Origin: Sebaldella termitidis ATCC 33386
Lineage (GTDB): Bacteria > Fusobacteriota > Fusobacteriia > Fusobacteriales > Leptotrichiaceae
Assembly (NCBI RefSeq): GCF_000024405.1
Contig: NC_013517.1
Span: 3,007,989-3,071,988, forward strand
DNA length: 64,000 nt
Direction of reading: 5' to 3'
Positions 32,930 to 41,004 of the stretch are shown piece by piece (the stretch's first letter is position 1; the number at the start of each line of letters is the position of its first letter). The notes beneath the pieces are model-generated. The model had not been told where the DNA came from. It did no database searches and worked only from the letters and a program-made list of their open reading frames with translations. The translations under genes were made by a program, and so were the position numbers.

Positions 32930-32947
32930 GAGGGGATCACTCCCCTC
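32930..32947 (+). promoter_or_regulatory. Intercistronic hairpin
   Basis: GAGGGGA-TCAC-TCCCCTC, a perfect 7-bp stem just before the next ribosome site, without a T-run. Confidence 0.5.
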
Positions 32948-32962
32948 TTGATTGGAGGAATG

Positions 32963-33232
32963 ATGAATTTTAGAGAACATAAAGAAGAAATAAGAAACTG
33001 GATAAAAAATAACATTGAGAAAGATGATTATATTTTAATAGGTAAAAACTCAATAAATTTAACAGGATATTTTGATTCTGGCAGAGTTAATCATGCTGAA
33101 ATATCTGAAATATCTGAAAAATTTGAATTTAGAATAATATTAGATGGCGAGGAGCCTATTTTTGAGATAGATTACGAAGATATGAGTTTTATATTTAGTC
33201 TAATAAAATTCTTATATACATTAAAATCTTAG
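32963..33232 (+). CDS. Hypothetical protein (89 aa)
   Basis: Start ATG 32963 is chosen for best spacing to GGAGG at 32954-32958; ATG 32960 is the alternative. The product has a helical start (FREHKEEIRNWIKNNIEKDD) then strands (FRIILDGEEPIFEIDYEDM). It resembles the protein at 33727 in layout and may be a diverged copy. Function unknown. Confidence 0.55.
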   Translation: MNFREHKEEIRNWIKNNIEKDDYILIGKNSINLTGYFDSGRVNHAEISEISEKFEFRIILDGEEPIFEIDYEDMSFIFSLIKFLYTLKS

Positions 33233-33240
33233 GAGGAAAG

Positions 33241-33396
33241 ATGGAAGAACTTATTTGTGATAACTGTAGATTTGCTGTAGATTACGAAGCAAGAGAAGGA
33301 ACATATTACTGTTTCTTTTATGAAGGTACTGTGGAACCACATGAAACTTGTGATTGTCATGAATTGAGAGCAGAAAGGAGCAGCAATGACGACTGA
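33241..33396 (+). CDS. Small Cys-rich protein (51 aa), likely zinc-binding
   Basis: An ATG after AGGAGGAAAG. Cys pairs in ICDNC and CDCH plus a central YYC suggest one zinc site. It overlaps the following ATG by about ten bases. Unknown family; one of three small Cys-rich proteins in this prophage. Confidence 0.6.
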   Translation: MEELICDNCRFAVDYEAREGTYYCFFYEGTVEPHETCDCHELRAERSSNDD

Positions 33397-33730
33397 TAAA
33401 GCTAGAAAAATATTCAATGAGTACTTTACATATAAAAATTTAAAAAAACAACATATATACTTATTAGTTTACTTTGTTCAAAATGAACTGGATAATTTTG
33501 AAAATAAATCAATGGAAGTTATCAAAATAAATATAAATATGAGAAAGAACGGACTTAAATTTGCAGAAATATTAGTAAAAGGTAGTAATTTTAAGAGCCG
33601 TGAAGGCATTACTTTCAATCAAGATGGATTTGTAGGCTTTGCCGGATGGGCTGATTCAGAGAATTGGAAACCTTTTGTTATTGGATTTTGCAAATGGATA
33701 GATTATATATTAATGAAGGAGAAGCTATGA
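33386..33730 (+). CDS. Hypothetical protein (114 aa)
   Basis: A basic helical N-terminus (FNEYFTYKNLKKQHIYLLVYFVQNEL) is followed by beta strands and GFAGWADSENWKPFVIGFCKWIDYI at the end. It is translationally coupled on both sides. No family recognised. Confidence 0.55.
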   Translation: MTTDKARKIFNEYFTYKNLKKQHIYLLVYFVQNELDNFENKSMEVIKININMRKNGLKFAEILVKGSNFKSREGITFNQDGFVGFAGWADSENWKPFVIGFCKWIDYILMKEKL

Positions 33731-33987
33731 CTTTTAAAGACAAGGAAAAAGAAATAGAAGAACTTATTGATGATGAGGAAATATATAAAAATTTCTCAAG
33801 TATAAATGTTTCAGGAGATACTTATTTAGAAGCTGAATTATCTGAAACATGTGAAAGTATTGCTATGATTTATAGAAAAAATAAAGTACATCTATATAAC
33901 AGCTTCTTAAACAGTCTAACAATAGAAAATACAACTGCTATTTTAGACCTTATGAAAAAAATTAAACGGATAATGGATGGTGAATAA
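33727..33987 (+). CDS. Hypothetical protein (86 aa)
   Basis: Start ATG 33727 overlaps the preceding TGA (ATGA). An acidic N-terminus (KDKEKEIEELIDDEEIYKNF) precedes strands and a final helix (NTTAILDLMKKIKRI). Similar in layout to the protein at 32963. Function unknown. Confidence 0.55.
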   Translation: MTFKDKEKEIEELIDDEEIYKNFSSINVSGDTYLEAELSETCESIAMIYRKNKVHLYNSFLNSLTIENTTAILDLMKKIKRIMDGE

Positions 33988-34368
33988 ATGAGAGAGATTA
34001 AGTTTAGAGCGTGGAGTAGCGGAAGAAAAGAAATGGCAGAAGTAGAGAGCATTCATTTTAAGGGTAATGCTGTATATTTAATATCTAAACATCTAAGACT
34101 TGTAGCTAATTTAGATGAGACAGAATTAATGCAATTTACAGGGCAAAAGGATATGAATGGTAAGGAAGTTTTTGAAGAAGATATATTAAAACTGGAAAAC
34201 GGAGATTTTGGCATAGTTCAATATAACAATTTAAATTGTAACTATTATATTCAATTAATCAATTACCCTTTTAATGTAGCAGTAGAATTCAAGAAAGTAT
34301 TTTCATATCAATCTAAAGTTGAGATTATTGGAAACATATACGAAAATCCTGAGTTGCTGGAGGTATAA
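33988..34368 (+). CDS. YopX family protein
   Basis: This 126-residue YopX protein has all the usual blocks: MREIKFRAWSSGRKEM at the start, LMQFTGQKDMNGKEVFEEDIL in the middle and KVEIIGNIYENPELL at the end. It is a second, more canonical copy than the one at 19612. Biochemical role unknown. Confidence 0.9.
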   Translation: MREIKFRAWSSGRKEMAEVESIHFKGNAVYLISKHLRLVANLDETELMQFTGQKDMNGKEVFEEDILKLENGDFGIVQYNNLNCNYYIQLINYPFNVAVEFKKVFSYQSKVEIIGNIYENPELLEV

Positions 34369-34369
34369 C

Positions 34370-34573
34370 ATGGGTATATTGCTAGATAAACTAAACATAA
34401 AGGAACTATCGGACACAAAATTAAGAGATGAGATTTTAAGGGCGGAAGAACAGATAAAAATTCTAAAACTAACGGAAAAAGAATATCAAGGATATTTAAG
34501 AATGCTAGAGGCAGAAAGAGAAAAACGAGCAATTGAACAAAACAAGAAAATCAACGGATATGGGAGGTATTGA
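34370..34573 (+). CDS. Small coiled-coil protein (67 aa)
   Basis: Start ATG 34370 after GGAGGTATAAC. Residues ~18-60 form a charged helix (ILRAEEQIKILKLTEKEYQGYL) likely to be a coiled coil. No family recognised. Confidence 0.55.
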   Translation: MGILLDKLNIKELSDTKLRDEILRAEEQIKILKLTEKEYQGYLRMLEAEREKRAIEQNKKINGYGRY

Positions 34574-34574
34574 A

Positions 34575-35045
34575 ATGCAAACAAAACACATAGAGAAACT
34601 GGAAGAATTAAAAGGGTATGAGTGGGAATACCATGGTAAAAAGTTTCTTCTCACCGGACAAGATTATCTTGTCTTAAAACAAACAGATACTTTTGATAAC
34701 AAAGGATTATTATGTTGTATCTCTTTAAGATTCATAGGCTTAGAAAACCTCGCAGAACTAGAATTCTACGGACTCAAAGTGATACTTAACGAAAAGCCTA
34801 AGCTTACGAGGAAAGAGAAAATACTTATAGAGTGTCACGAAGATGAATTTTTCATAGCAAGAAGCGAAAATAATAGTTTATGCATATTCGAGAAAATGCC
34901 ACAGCAATGTTCATTAGGTCACTGGGGCAGAATTTGGGGTGATGACAGACTTGTAATAAACAGCGAACTATTCCCCTTCATCACATGGGAATCGGGCAAA
35001 GCTTGGAGTAAATCAGAGCTTATGGAATTAGAGGTGACAGAGTGA
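34575..35045 (+). CDS. Hypothetical protein (156 aa)
   Basis: Start ATG 34575 after GGGAGGTAT. The first half is beta-rich (YEWEYHGKKFLLTGQDYLVLKQ). The second half has FFIARSENNSLCIFEKMPQQC, GHWGRIWGDDR and LFPFITW, resembling the small protein at 28001. It ends in an acidic LMELEVTE, a sequence repeated at the end of the next protein (LMELEVVE), suggesting local duplication of the gene ends. Confidence 0.55.
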   Translation: MQTKHIEKLEELKGYEWEYHGKKFLLTGQDYLVLKQTDTFDNKGLLCCISLRFIGLENLAELEFYGLKVILNEKPKLTRKEKILIECHEDEFFIARSENNSLCIFEKMPQQCSLGHWGRIWGDDRLVINSELFPFITWESGKAWSKSELMELEVTE

Positions 35046-35236
35046 TGACAGGAAGAGAAATTGATTTAATTCGTAAGTTAGCAATGTTGGTATCAAAAAG
35101 AACTTACTATTATTTAAAACTGGAAGAAGAAACAGACCAATTAAAAAGAAGCGAATATACTAATAAAATTTTAGATTTAAGAGAAAAAATAAGTGATGTA
35201 GAAGCAGAACTTATGGAATTAGAGGTGGTGGAATGA
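35045..35236 (+). CDS. Small helical protein (63 aa)
   Basis: ATG 35045 is preferred to GTG 35042; both overlap the upstream stop, with GAGGTGACAG before them. A mostly helical, charged protein ending AELMELEVVE, nearly the same as the upstream gene's end. Function unknown. Confidence 0.55.
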   Translation: MTGREIDLIRKLAMLVSKRTYYYLKLEEETDQLKRSEYTNKILDLREKISDVEAELMELEVVE

Positions 35237-35409
35237 AAACAGATATTACTATGAAAGACATGTCTACTATGTATGGAAAAATGATAGATGTTTTACTTAT
35301 AATAAAAGAAGCATTACCGCCTAGTGTTTACAATGAAATGACTGAAAATAGATGCACATTGTTTGATTTTATCTCAGCGTACAAAAAATATAAGGGGGTA
35401 GCGGAATGA
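35233..35409 (+). CDS. Small hypothetical protein (58 aa)
   Basis: An ATG after GAGGTGGTGG overlaps the preceding stop; the stop overlaps the next ATG. The product is a Met-rich helical protein (MKTDITMKDMSTMYGKMIDV). Function unknown. Confidence 0.55.
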   Translation: MKTDITMKDMSTMYGKMIDVLLIIKEALPPSVYNEMTENRCTLFDFISAYKKYKGVAE

Positions 35410-35732
35410 CAGCACTAGAAAAGTTTAACGAAATTAAAGGACTGGAGAAATTGAAAAAAGAATATCCTTGGTCTGATTTAAAAGTTTCAGAAGACACTAA
35501 CTACCCTAAAACTATGCTAATAATCGAGCCAAAGTGTTGTTTTCAACACGATTTTTTACACAGTATAACTTTTGAATATGATGAATCTATCGAAGAGATG
35601 AGAACGCCTTACATAACTGCTTTCGTTGGGTATAATTCAGATGTTTACGATACTGCACTTAGTATTTGCCAACTTGAAGAAACCATCAATTTTTTAAAAG
35701 AAGTAAATAAAATCTTAGGATTGGAGGACTAA
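35406..35732 (+). CDS. Hypothetical protein (108 aa)
   Basis: An acidic protein with FNEIKGLEKLKKEYPWSDLKVSED, then MLIIEPKCCFQHDFLHSITFEYDE, and a final helix with FLKEVNKILG. ATGA-coupled to the previous gene. No family recognised. Confidence 0.55.
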   Translation: MTALEKFNEIKGLEKLKKEYPWSDLKVSEDTNYPKTMLIIEPKCCFQHDFLHSITFEYDESIEEMRTPYITAFVGYNSDVYDTALSICQLEETINFLKEVNKILGLED

Positions 35733-35733
35733 C

Positions 35734-35892
35734 ATGTGGATATGCAAACTGTGTGGCGGTCTAATAGGATTTCAAAATGCTATGACACATGAAGGATATA
35801 GTGTTATTCATTCGGTTGTGTGTCTTGATTGTGGTAATACTAGTAAGGCTGGCGTAAAAGAAATAGCTTATTGGGTTGAAAAGGAGGACTGA
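35734..35892 (+). CDS. Small zinc-ribbon-like protein (52 aa)
   Basis: An ATG after TTGGAGGACTAAC. CKLCGG near the start and CLDCGN at ~30-35 make a Cys4 ribbon. Small ribbons of this type are common in phage early regions. Function unknown. Confidence 0.6.
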   Translation: MWICKLCGGLIGFQNAMTHEGYSVIHSVVCLDCGNTSKAGVKEIAYWVEKED

Positions 35893-36074
35893 TGAAAGAA
35901 ATACTTATAATTATAATATTGTTCATAATAGTAATATATTTAGTGGTGTTTGGAATATATCTACTATACACAAACAAGAAACGGAATGAAGATTACAAAA
36001 GAATGAAAAAAGAAAGTGACGAACAATTTAATAGGGCTAAAAATAAGATACTGGATAGAGATTTAAAGAAATAA
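35892..36074 (+). CDS. Small membrane protein (60 aa)
   Basis: An N-terminal membrane helix (ILIIIILFIIVIYLVVFGIYLLY) is followed by a charged cytoplasmic tail. The ATG overlaps the preceding TGA. Function unknown. Confidence 0.55.
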   Translation: MKEILIIIILFIIVIYLVVFGIYLLYTNKKRNEDYKRMKKESDEQFNRAKNKILDRDLKK

Positions 36075-36088
36075 GGATGGTGATATAG

Positions 36089-36172
36089 ATGAATAAGAAA
36101 GACAATATTAAATTAGCAATTATCAAAATGAAGGAACTGAAAGAGAAAATTGAACTGAAAAAAGGTGCATAA
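36089..36172 (+). CDS. Possible 27-residue peptide before the integrase
   Basis: An ATG with GGATGGTGA upstream opens a 27-codon Lys/Glu-rich helix ending two bases before the integrase ATG. It may serve mainly for translational coupling. Confidence 0.4.
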   Translation: MNKKDNIKLAIIKMKELKEKIELKKGA

Positions 36173-36173
36173 T

Positions 36174-37583
36174 ATGATTGAAGCTGTAAAATATACAAGA
36201 GTTAGCACAAATCAGCAGGATGCCCGTGGTTCCAAAGACGAACAGGATAAATTGATAGAGCTGTGGGCATCCAAAAATAATTATAAAATTATAGAAACAT
36301 TTTCAGATACAGATCATGGTGATAAAGAAAATAGAGCTGACTTTAACCGCCTGAAACACTTCTTAATTCTTAATACTCATATAAAACATGTAATTGTACT
36401 TTATTCAGATAGATTTTCCCGCGATTATAAACAGGGAATGAGATTCCTTTTTGATTTTGATGATCTTGGTGTTAAAGTTATATCAGTTAACGAGGGAGAA
36501 CTAAAAGCTGATGGAACTGTAGAAAGTTTAATATCCTCTTTCCGCTTCTCTCAGAATCAGGAAGAGAAAAATAAAATGGTAAAAAAAGTTACTGATAATA
36601 TGTTCAACTATGCAGAAACTAATAGATACCTTGGCGGTTCTTTATCCCCTTGGTTCACTACAGATAAGGGAATTGTTAACGGTATAAAATGTAAAGTTGT
36701 TATTCCTAATAATGAAACTTGGGATTTTTACCGTAAAGTATTTTTAGATATGATTAAATATAGATCTATAAAAGAAAGCTGTAGAGTGAATAATTTGAAA
36801 TACCGGACTGTTATTGATTGGTGTCTTATGCCAGAGCTTATAGGTTATCGAACATATGGAAAAAAAGGAAAAGTTGATAAAAATCATACAAAGGGCAGAA
36901 GAAAAGAATACCAAATATCAAGTGATAGAGTTTACCCAGCTATCCTCTCAGACGAAGAGTATGAAATAATTAAGGAAATTAGGCTTAAAAATAAACTTAA
37001 ATACATGAATATTGAAAGAGAATACTTATACTCTACTTTCCTAGAATGTTCATGCAACGGAAAGTTTGCAGGCGAGAAGATCAAAAAATATAATGATAAT
37101 GTTTTTCATTATTATAAGTGTGAGAAATGCGGTTCACGGTTTAATGCCGATAAATTAGAAAACTCCATTACTGAAAAAATATTATCAGAACCAAAGCTAA
37201 AAATGCTTAATGATTATCAGTTCAGAATTGCTGATATAATTGATGAAAAGATTCTCCTGGAAAAAAATTTAGATGAAAAATTAAAAGCTGAAGCTACAAT
37301 AGCATCACTTATAGTAAAAGGCTTTATGAGTGAAGAAGCAGCAGAAAAAGAATTGAAAGAATTAAATAAGATAAAAGACAAAATAAAAAAAGAGATTCAA
37401 CAAAAGGAAATTTTAATCACTGAGGAGACAAAAAAAGAGATTACGGAAGATAATATAGATACACTCAAATACTTGCTTAGAAACATAGATTTTGACCTTA
37501 TAGAGGACTTAAAAGAAATACTACACTTAATAATTAGAAAAATAAAAATACATGATATTCATAACATAGATATCATTTTTTAA
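36174..37583 (+). CDS. Large serine recombinase (prophage integrase)
   Basis: This is a 469-residue integrase. The N-terminal catalytic domain (~1-150) has YTRVSTNQQ with nucleophile Ser11 and YSDRFSRDYKQGMRFLFDF with the Arg cluster. A recombinase domain follows (~165-270). A zinc ribbon (~295-330) has two visible Cys pairs in SCNGKF and YKCEKCGSRF. A coiled-coil segment lies near 345-430. It is the last gene of the right arm. It integrates the phage at a specific site and with a directionality factor excises it. The start at 36174 follows AAGGTG. Confidence 0.92.
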   Translation: MIEAVKYTRVSTNQQDARGSKDEQDKLIELWASKNNYKIIETFSDTDHGDKENRADFNRLKHFLILNTHIKHVIVLYSDRFSRDYKQGMRFLFDFDDLGVKVISVNEGELKADGTVESLISSFRFSQNQEEKNKMVKKVTDNMFNYAETNRYLGGSLSPWFTTDKGIVNGIKCKVVIPNNETWDFYRKVFLDMIKYRSIKESCRVNNLKYRTVIDWCLMPELIGYRTYGKKGKVDKNHTKGRRKEYQISSDRVYPAILSDEEYEIIKEIRLKNKLKYMNIEREYLYSTFLECSCNGKFAGEKIKKYNDNVFHYYKCEKCGSRFNADKLENSITEKILSEPKLKMLNDYQFRIADIIDEKILLEKNLDEKLKAEATIASLIVKGFMSEEAAEKELKELNKIKDKIKKEIQQKEILITEETKKEITEDNIDTLKYLLRNIDFDLIEDLKEILHLIIRKIKIHDIHNIDIIF

Positions 37584-37605
37584 AAGAATGAGTTAGGGGA
37601 GATAC

Positions 37606-37623
37606 GGCGTACTTGGGTACGCC
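37606..37623. other. GC-rich palindrome after the integrase; possible attachment-site region
   Basis: GGCGTAC-TTGG-GTACGCC, a perfect 7-bp inverted repeat 22 bases after the integrase stop and unusually GC-rich for this window. Serine-integrase att sites lie next to the gene and have imperfect dyad symmetry. The other end is outside the window, so no duplicated core can be checked. Confidence 0.3.
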
Positions 37624-37670
37624 ACTTGTTAATCTTAATCAATTTAATTTGATTTCAAATTATAAATAAG

Positions 37671-37699
37671 AAAAAGAGTAGATTTATTCTACTCTTTTT
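37671..37699 (+). terminator. Bidirectional intrinsic terminator
   Basis: AAAAGAGTAGA-TTTAT-TCTACTCTTTTT, with T-rich ends in both directions, closes the integrase operon. Confidence 0.88.
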
Positions 37700-37896
37700 A
37701 GTTTGCTAACATATTTTTCTATTCTGTTTCTAATATCTGCATGATAACATCTAATGTTTGTATCATATTATACCAATTCGTAGTTCTGTTTAATTTTTTC
37801 AAGCTTCTGTTTTATTCATATCATTTCCTCAATATCCCGTACTTCTCCTTGCGAAGGTAAAAATACTCATGTTAGTATTACTTTTGATGTAATTTA
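37700..37896. other. Gene-free junction sequence
   Basis: No convincing gene. On the minus strand an open stretch without a start (reading TNIRCYHADIRNRIEKYVSKL) ends at the terminator and may be a decayed gene end. Nothing else recognisable. Confidence 0.4.
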
Positions 37897-38112
37897 TTAT
37901 TTTTTTTGCAGTTTTAGTAAATATGTCAGAACATCTGCATTTGCTTTAGTTTTGAGTTCTTTTTTTAAGATTTTGAACTCTGATTCAATATACTCCTTTT
38001 CTGAATCATTTATCATAAATCTTATTATATTATCCCGCTTTAATTCATTAGGAAGCTTTTTAGCTCCGGCCCCTGCTCTTTTACCACCGCTTTTCCCTTT
38101 TATTCCAGCCAT
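37897..38112 (-). CDS. Small basic DNA-binding-like protein (71 aa)
   Basis: Start MAGIKGK at 38112 after GAAAGGAGAAAAT. A Gly/Lys/Arg-rich N-terminus (GKSGGKRAGAGAKKL) is followed by IIRFMINDSEKEYIESEFKILKKEL. This is like ribbon-helix-helix/MobC-type proteins with a flexible basic arm. No plasmid transfer gene is adjacent. It may bind DNA; function unknown. Confidence 0.6.
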   Translation of the reverse strand: MAGIKGKSGGKRAGAGAKKLPNELKRDNIIRFMINDSEKEYIESEFKILKKELKTKANADVLTYLLKLQKK

Positions 38113-38241
38113 ATTTTCTCCTTTCTTCAAAATAGGCGTATAAATTTTTTTCTTATAAGTTCATTTAATTCAGATAATTTAAATTTATCATGAAATTTTT
38201 TCGATATCTCTCATTATTTTTACTATTTTAACTATTATCTT

Positions 38242-38637
38242 TTAAAATCCTAAAAATAATGATGCTAATGTTACCAAACATATAGCATAAACACACCCGC
38301 TGAATGCCATGTGGAATATGTTGTGATAGTATCTTTTGTCATTTTCCACATTTTCTTCTAATGTATAAGAAGCATATGGTAAATATATCCATATTAATGC
38401 CAACATGGATATACCAAATCCGTATAACCTGGTACTGTATAGATGTCCCAATATTATAATTGACAATGCTATATTCAATCTTTTAAAATTATTATTGAAA
38501 AAATCTTTAACTTTAAAGGACGGAAATTTAAAATTGAACTGTTTTTTATCCTTCTTTTTATTTGCCTTTTTAATTGTTAATTTGTTTCTTTTAATAATAC
38601 TTTCCACATCCGTGAATGCACTCTCCTTCTTTTTCAT
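38242..38637 (-). CDS. Small integral membrane protein (131 aa)
   Basis: Start MKKKESAF follows AAGGAGACGATA. A basic N-terminal ~50 residues precedes three hydrophobic segments (~55-75, ~80-92, ~110-130). No family recognised; apparently monocistronic. Confidence 0.6.
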   Translation of the reverse strand: MKKKESAFTDVESIIKRNKLTIKKANKKKDKKQFNFKFPSFKVKDFFNNNFKRLNIALSIIILGHLYSTRLYGFGISMLALIWIYLPYASYTLEENVENDKRYYHNIFHMAFSGCVYAICLVTLASLFLGF

Positions 38638-38796
38638 TATCGTCTCCTTCATATTTATTCAAAAATTCTAATAATGGATCTTATAATTTATTATACTACT
38701 TCATTTTGATTCTAACAACTGTTTCTTTCAAATGAAATATTTTTATAATAAAATTATCAGGCTTTATTTTTTGTCTTTACAAGAGATATGCACAAA

Positions 38797-39003
38797 CTAT
38801 TTAGCTTGATCTGGATTTTTCACCATAATACTTCCGTCAGAATTTAAACGTGGAGTAATCGCTATTCCCCCAGAAGCACCATGGATATTAATTTTTTCAT
38901 AGTTTTCTACAATTAGATATTCTACTCCTGTTTCTGGATCAATCCAAGTTGTAATCCTGTTATAGGCTTGCAGTTGATCTTTTCGTCCATTCGATAAAAC
39001 CAT
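38797..39003 (-). CDS. DUF6440-like protein (68 aa)
   Basis: ITTWIDPETGVEYLIVENYEK and GIAITPRLNSDGSIMV match the pattern of DUF6440: W-(V/I)-D-x-x-T-G-V-x-Y near the start and I-T-P-R-L-x-x-D-G at the end. Such small proteins are common in low-GC bacteria and phages and are uncharacterised. Confidence 0.65.
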   Translation of the reverse strand: MVLSNGRKDQLQAYNRITTWIDPETGVEYLIVENYEKINIHGASGGIAITPRLNSDGSIMVKNPDQAK

Positions 39004-39091
39004 TCTTATTTCCTCCTTAAGTTTTTATAATGTAAATATTCTGTTAAATAAAAAGAGAATTTTAAAAATCCTCTTGACGCCCTTTCCCCCT

Positions 39092-39307
39092 TTAATATAC
39101 ACGAAAAATATCAATAATAGCATTTATAGTAGCAAGAGAACCGGCAATTAACCATAGTAATCCAAGATTTTTCCGTGTTTTTACAGCTTCTTCTACAGAT
39201 TTATTTCTCATATTTTTAATCCATTTATCTGCATTTTCTTCATTAATATAAAACCGTTGAAAAATTCCTGCACTAATCATAATAATTCCACAAATTAACT
39301 TAAACAT
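39092..39307 (-). CDS. Small membrane protein (71 aa)
   Basis: Start MFKLICG at 39307 after GGGAAGGAGAAG. Two membrane segments (~2-18 and ~48-66) flank a cytoplasmic ADKWIKNMRNKSVEEAVKTRK loop. Family not recognised. Confidence 0.6.
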   Translation of the reverse strand: MFKLICGIIMISAGIFQRFYINEENADKWIKNMRNKSVEEAVKTRKNLGLLWLIAGSLATINAIIDIFRVY

Positions 39308-39704
39308 TCTTCTCCTTCCCAAACCAAATATTTATTGCTAAATTATAACTAATTCAATATTCAAAGTCAATTAGCCTGACTTTTAAAATTTTTTTCAATT
39401 AATTTACAGCTTTCTGTTTAAAAATATTTATTTCCTATATTTTACAATTCTTATTTTTTTCACCCTTAAGATTAGTATCAAAAATAAGCTCTAAAACTTT
39501 CATAAGAAAACTGCCAAGTGAAATTTTCTCCCAAAAAGAATCATAAATATTCTTAATCAAGCCTTTAAAGTTGATTTTGAAAATGGTATACTTATTATAA
39601 ACAGGTTTTGAAAAGTAAGCAGGTCTGCCATTAGAGCTGTAATATTCTCTGCTGATTCAGAAATCATAAGAGCTGCTATACTTAAATTAACGGAGGTGTA
39701 ACAT
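39308..39704. promoter_or_regulatory. Intergenic stretch with promoter for the acetyltransferase
   Basis: TTGATT (39571-39576), 16-bp spacer and TATTAT (39593-39598) point to the acetyltransferase. An open minus-strand stretch of ~34 codons near 39590-39690 (containing MISESAENITALMADLL) has no support as a gene and may be carried over with the transferred DNA. Confidence 0.45.
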
Positions 39705-40319
39705 ATGGAAATTATAATTAAACCACTCACGGAGGAGCTTGCAGCAGACTACTTTGACTTCCTTGACAACCGTGCATTTACTGATAATTCTCCATGGGGC
39801 GGGTGTTATTGTACCGGCTGGCAAATGACAAAGGAACAGGAAAAAACCGAATTATTGGACAAAATGGAAGAAGGTTTTTCATACGGCGATGAAAATTTTG
39901 TACGTGTACTTCGCGAAATTGTTATACGGCAAATTACATCAAAAGCTTTACAGGGTTATTTGGCATATGTTGATGGTATATCAATCGGCTGGTGTAATGC
40001 GAACAGTAAAGCAAATTTCCCCCTTGAATCTGCAAACGGATTTCGGCTCTACGCTCCTGCTGAAAAAAAGGAAAAAGCAGTAGTTTGCTTTGAAATCTCC
40101 CCGGAATATCGTGGAAAAGGCGTTGCCACCGCTTTGCTAAACAGAGCCGTGGCAGATGCGAAAGCTGAGGGATATGTTGCCGTTGAAGGTTTTCCTCAAA
40201 TACACACTGAAAGATTCGAATGGGACTATACCGGACCTGTCAGCTTGTTTGAAAAAGCAGGATTTACTGCCATTACAAAACAAGACGGCAGTATCATCAT
40301 GAGAAAAGAGTTAAAATAA
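39705..40319 (+). CDS. GNAT family N-acetyltransferase
   Basis: This 204-residue enzyme has the GNAT acetyl-CoA loop VCFEISPEYRGKGVATALLNRAV (residues ~125-147) and a C-terminal SLFEKAGFTAI. An early NSPWGGCYCTGWQ is typical of a Firmicutes subgroup. Codon use is visibly more GC-rich than the neighbours, suggesting horizontal acquisition. The substrate is not readable from sequence. GGAGGTG precedes the ATG. Confidence 0.88.
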   Translation: MEIIIKPLTEELAADYFDFLDNRAFTDNSPWGGCYCTGWQMTKEQEKTELLDKMEEGFSYGDENFVRVLREIVIRQITSKALQGYLAYVDGISIGWCNANSKANFPLESANGFRLYAPAEKKEKAVVCFEISPEYRGKGVATALLNRAVADAKAEGYVAVEGFPQIHTERFEWDYTGPVSLFEKAGFTAITKQDGSIIMRKELK

Positions 40320-40342
40320 CAGTCTATATTCTTAATCAGGGG

Positions 40343-40383
40343 AATGCACTCTTTTTATTTTCAGAGTTTTTCCAGTGCATTTT
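40343..40383 (+). terminator. Intrinsic terminator after the acetyltransferase
   Basis: AATGCACT (40343-40350) pairs with AGTGCATT (40374-40381), with inner CTC/GAG pairs, followed by TTT. Confidence 0.65.
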
Positions 40384-40560
40384 AGATGGCTAAATTTTTA
40401 TTCTACACAATTTTTCTTACAAAGTGGCTAATAATAAATATACTAAAGATATTTTTAATGCATATTATTAAAAAAATAGATAGCTGAAAATTAATTTAAG
40501 AAGAGTATTTATTTATTAATATTCTAAAACTTAAATATAATCAATATTCCCCTGATATTT

Positions 40561-40590
40561 AAAAGAGAGCAGAATAATCTGCTCTCTTTT
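40561..40590 (-). terminator. Bidirectional intrinsic terminator
   Basis: AAAAGAGAGCAGA-ATAA-TCTGCTCTCTTTT, a perfect 13-bp stem ending the small secreted-protein gene to its right. Confidence 0.9.
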
Positions 40591-40616
40591 ATTTTCACAT
40601 CTGTAAGTTAATACAC

Positions 40617-40832
40617 TTATCTGAATCTTGGCGGTCTTGAATTATTATGTCTATGATAAGGTATTCTCCTGTACTCATATCTTAAACATCTTCCCCGCCT
40701 GTCTCGTCTTATACATACTTTTTTATAAGCAGGTCTTCCGTTATTTGGTCTGTTATGTCTGTATGATCTTCCAAATCCTGCCGATGATATTGACATTAAT
40801 AAAATCAATATTGCTAAAAATACTTTTTTCAT
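40617..40832 (-). CDS. Small secreted Arg-rich protein (C-x8-C-[LI]-[RK]-Y-E family)
   Basis: Start MKKVFLAIL at 40832. A signal peptide (~1-20, ending SAGFG) precedes a very basic mature part with VCIRRDRRGRCLRYEYRR. The two Cys separated by eight residues and the LRYE that follows recur in the proteins at 48138 and 49142. The mature domain is low-complexity (Arg, Asn, Pro, His). Likely periplasmic or surface; function unknown. Confidence 0.6.
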   Translation of the reverse strand: MKKVFLAILILLMSISSAGFGRSYRHNRPNNGRPAYKKVCIRRDRRGRCLRYEYRRIPYHRHNNSRPPRFR

Positions 40833-41004
40833 ATTATCCTCCAAATCATAATATATCTAAATCCTAACATTTCTGTGTGAAGATAATGTGAATTGTTACA
40901 TTAATAGAAACTTTATTGTATATATTCTTTTTCCAATAATAAATCCATAAGTTCCTTAGTATTTGTTTCGAATAGATTTTATTAATACTGCCTTACTGTT
41001 TTTC

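Larger units (their letters stand above)
1..37700. mobile_element. Contractile-tailed (myovirus-like) prophage, left end outside window
   Basis: A continuous phage gene set runs from the baseplate at the left edge to a large serine integrase ending at 37583. Packaging, head, neck, sheath, tube, tape measure and baseplate genes are all on the minus strand in standard order. Immunity, recombination and integration genes are on the plus strand. The right boundary is placed just after the integrase, near a GC-rich palindrome and a bidirectional terminator. The left boundary, any lysis genes and tail fibres are not in the window. Most genes look intact, so this may be a complete prophage; that is inference. 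Confidence 0.92.

Noticed and set aside
37897-38112. Plasmid MobC / relaxosome gene
   Set aside because: The basic Gly-rich N-terminus is suggestive, but no relaxase, oriT-like region or other transfer gene is nearby.
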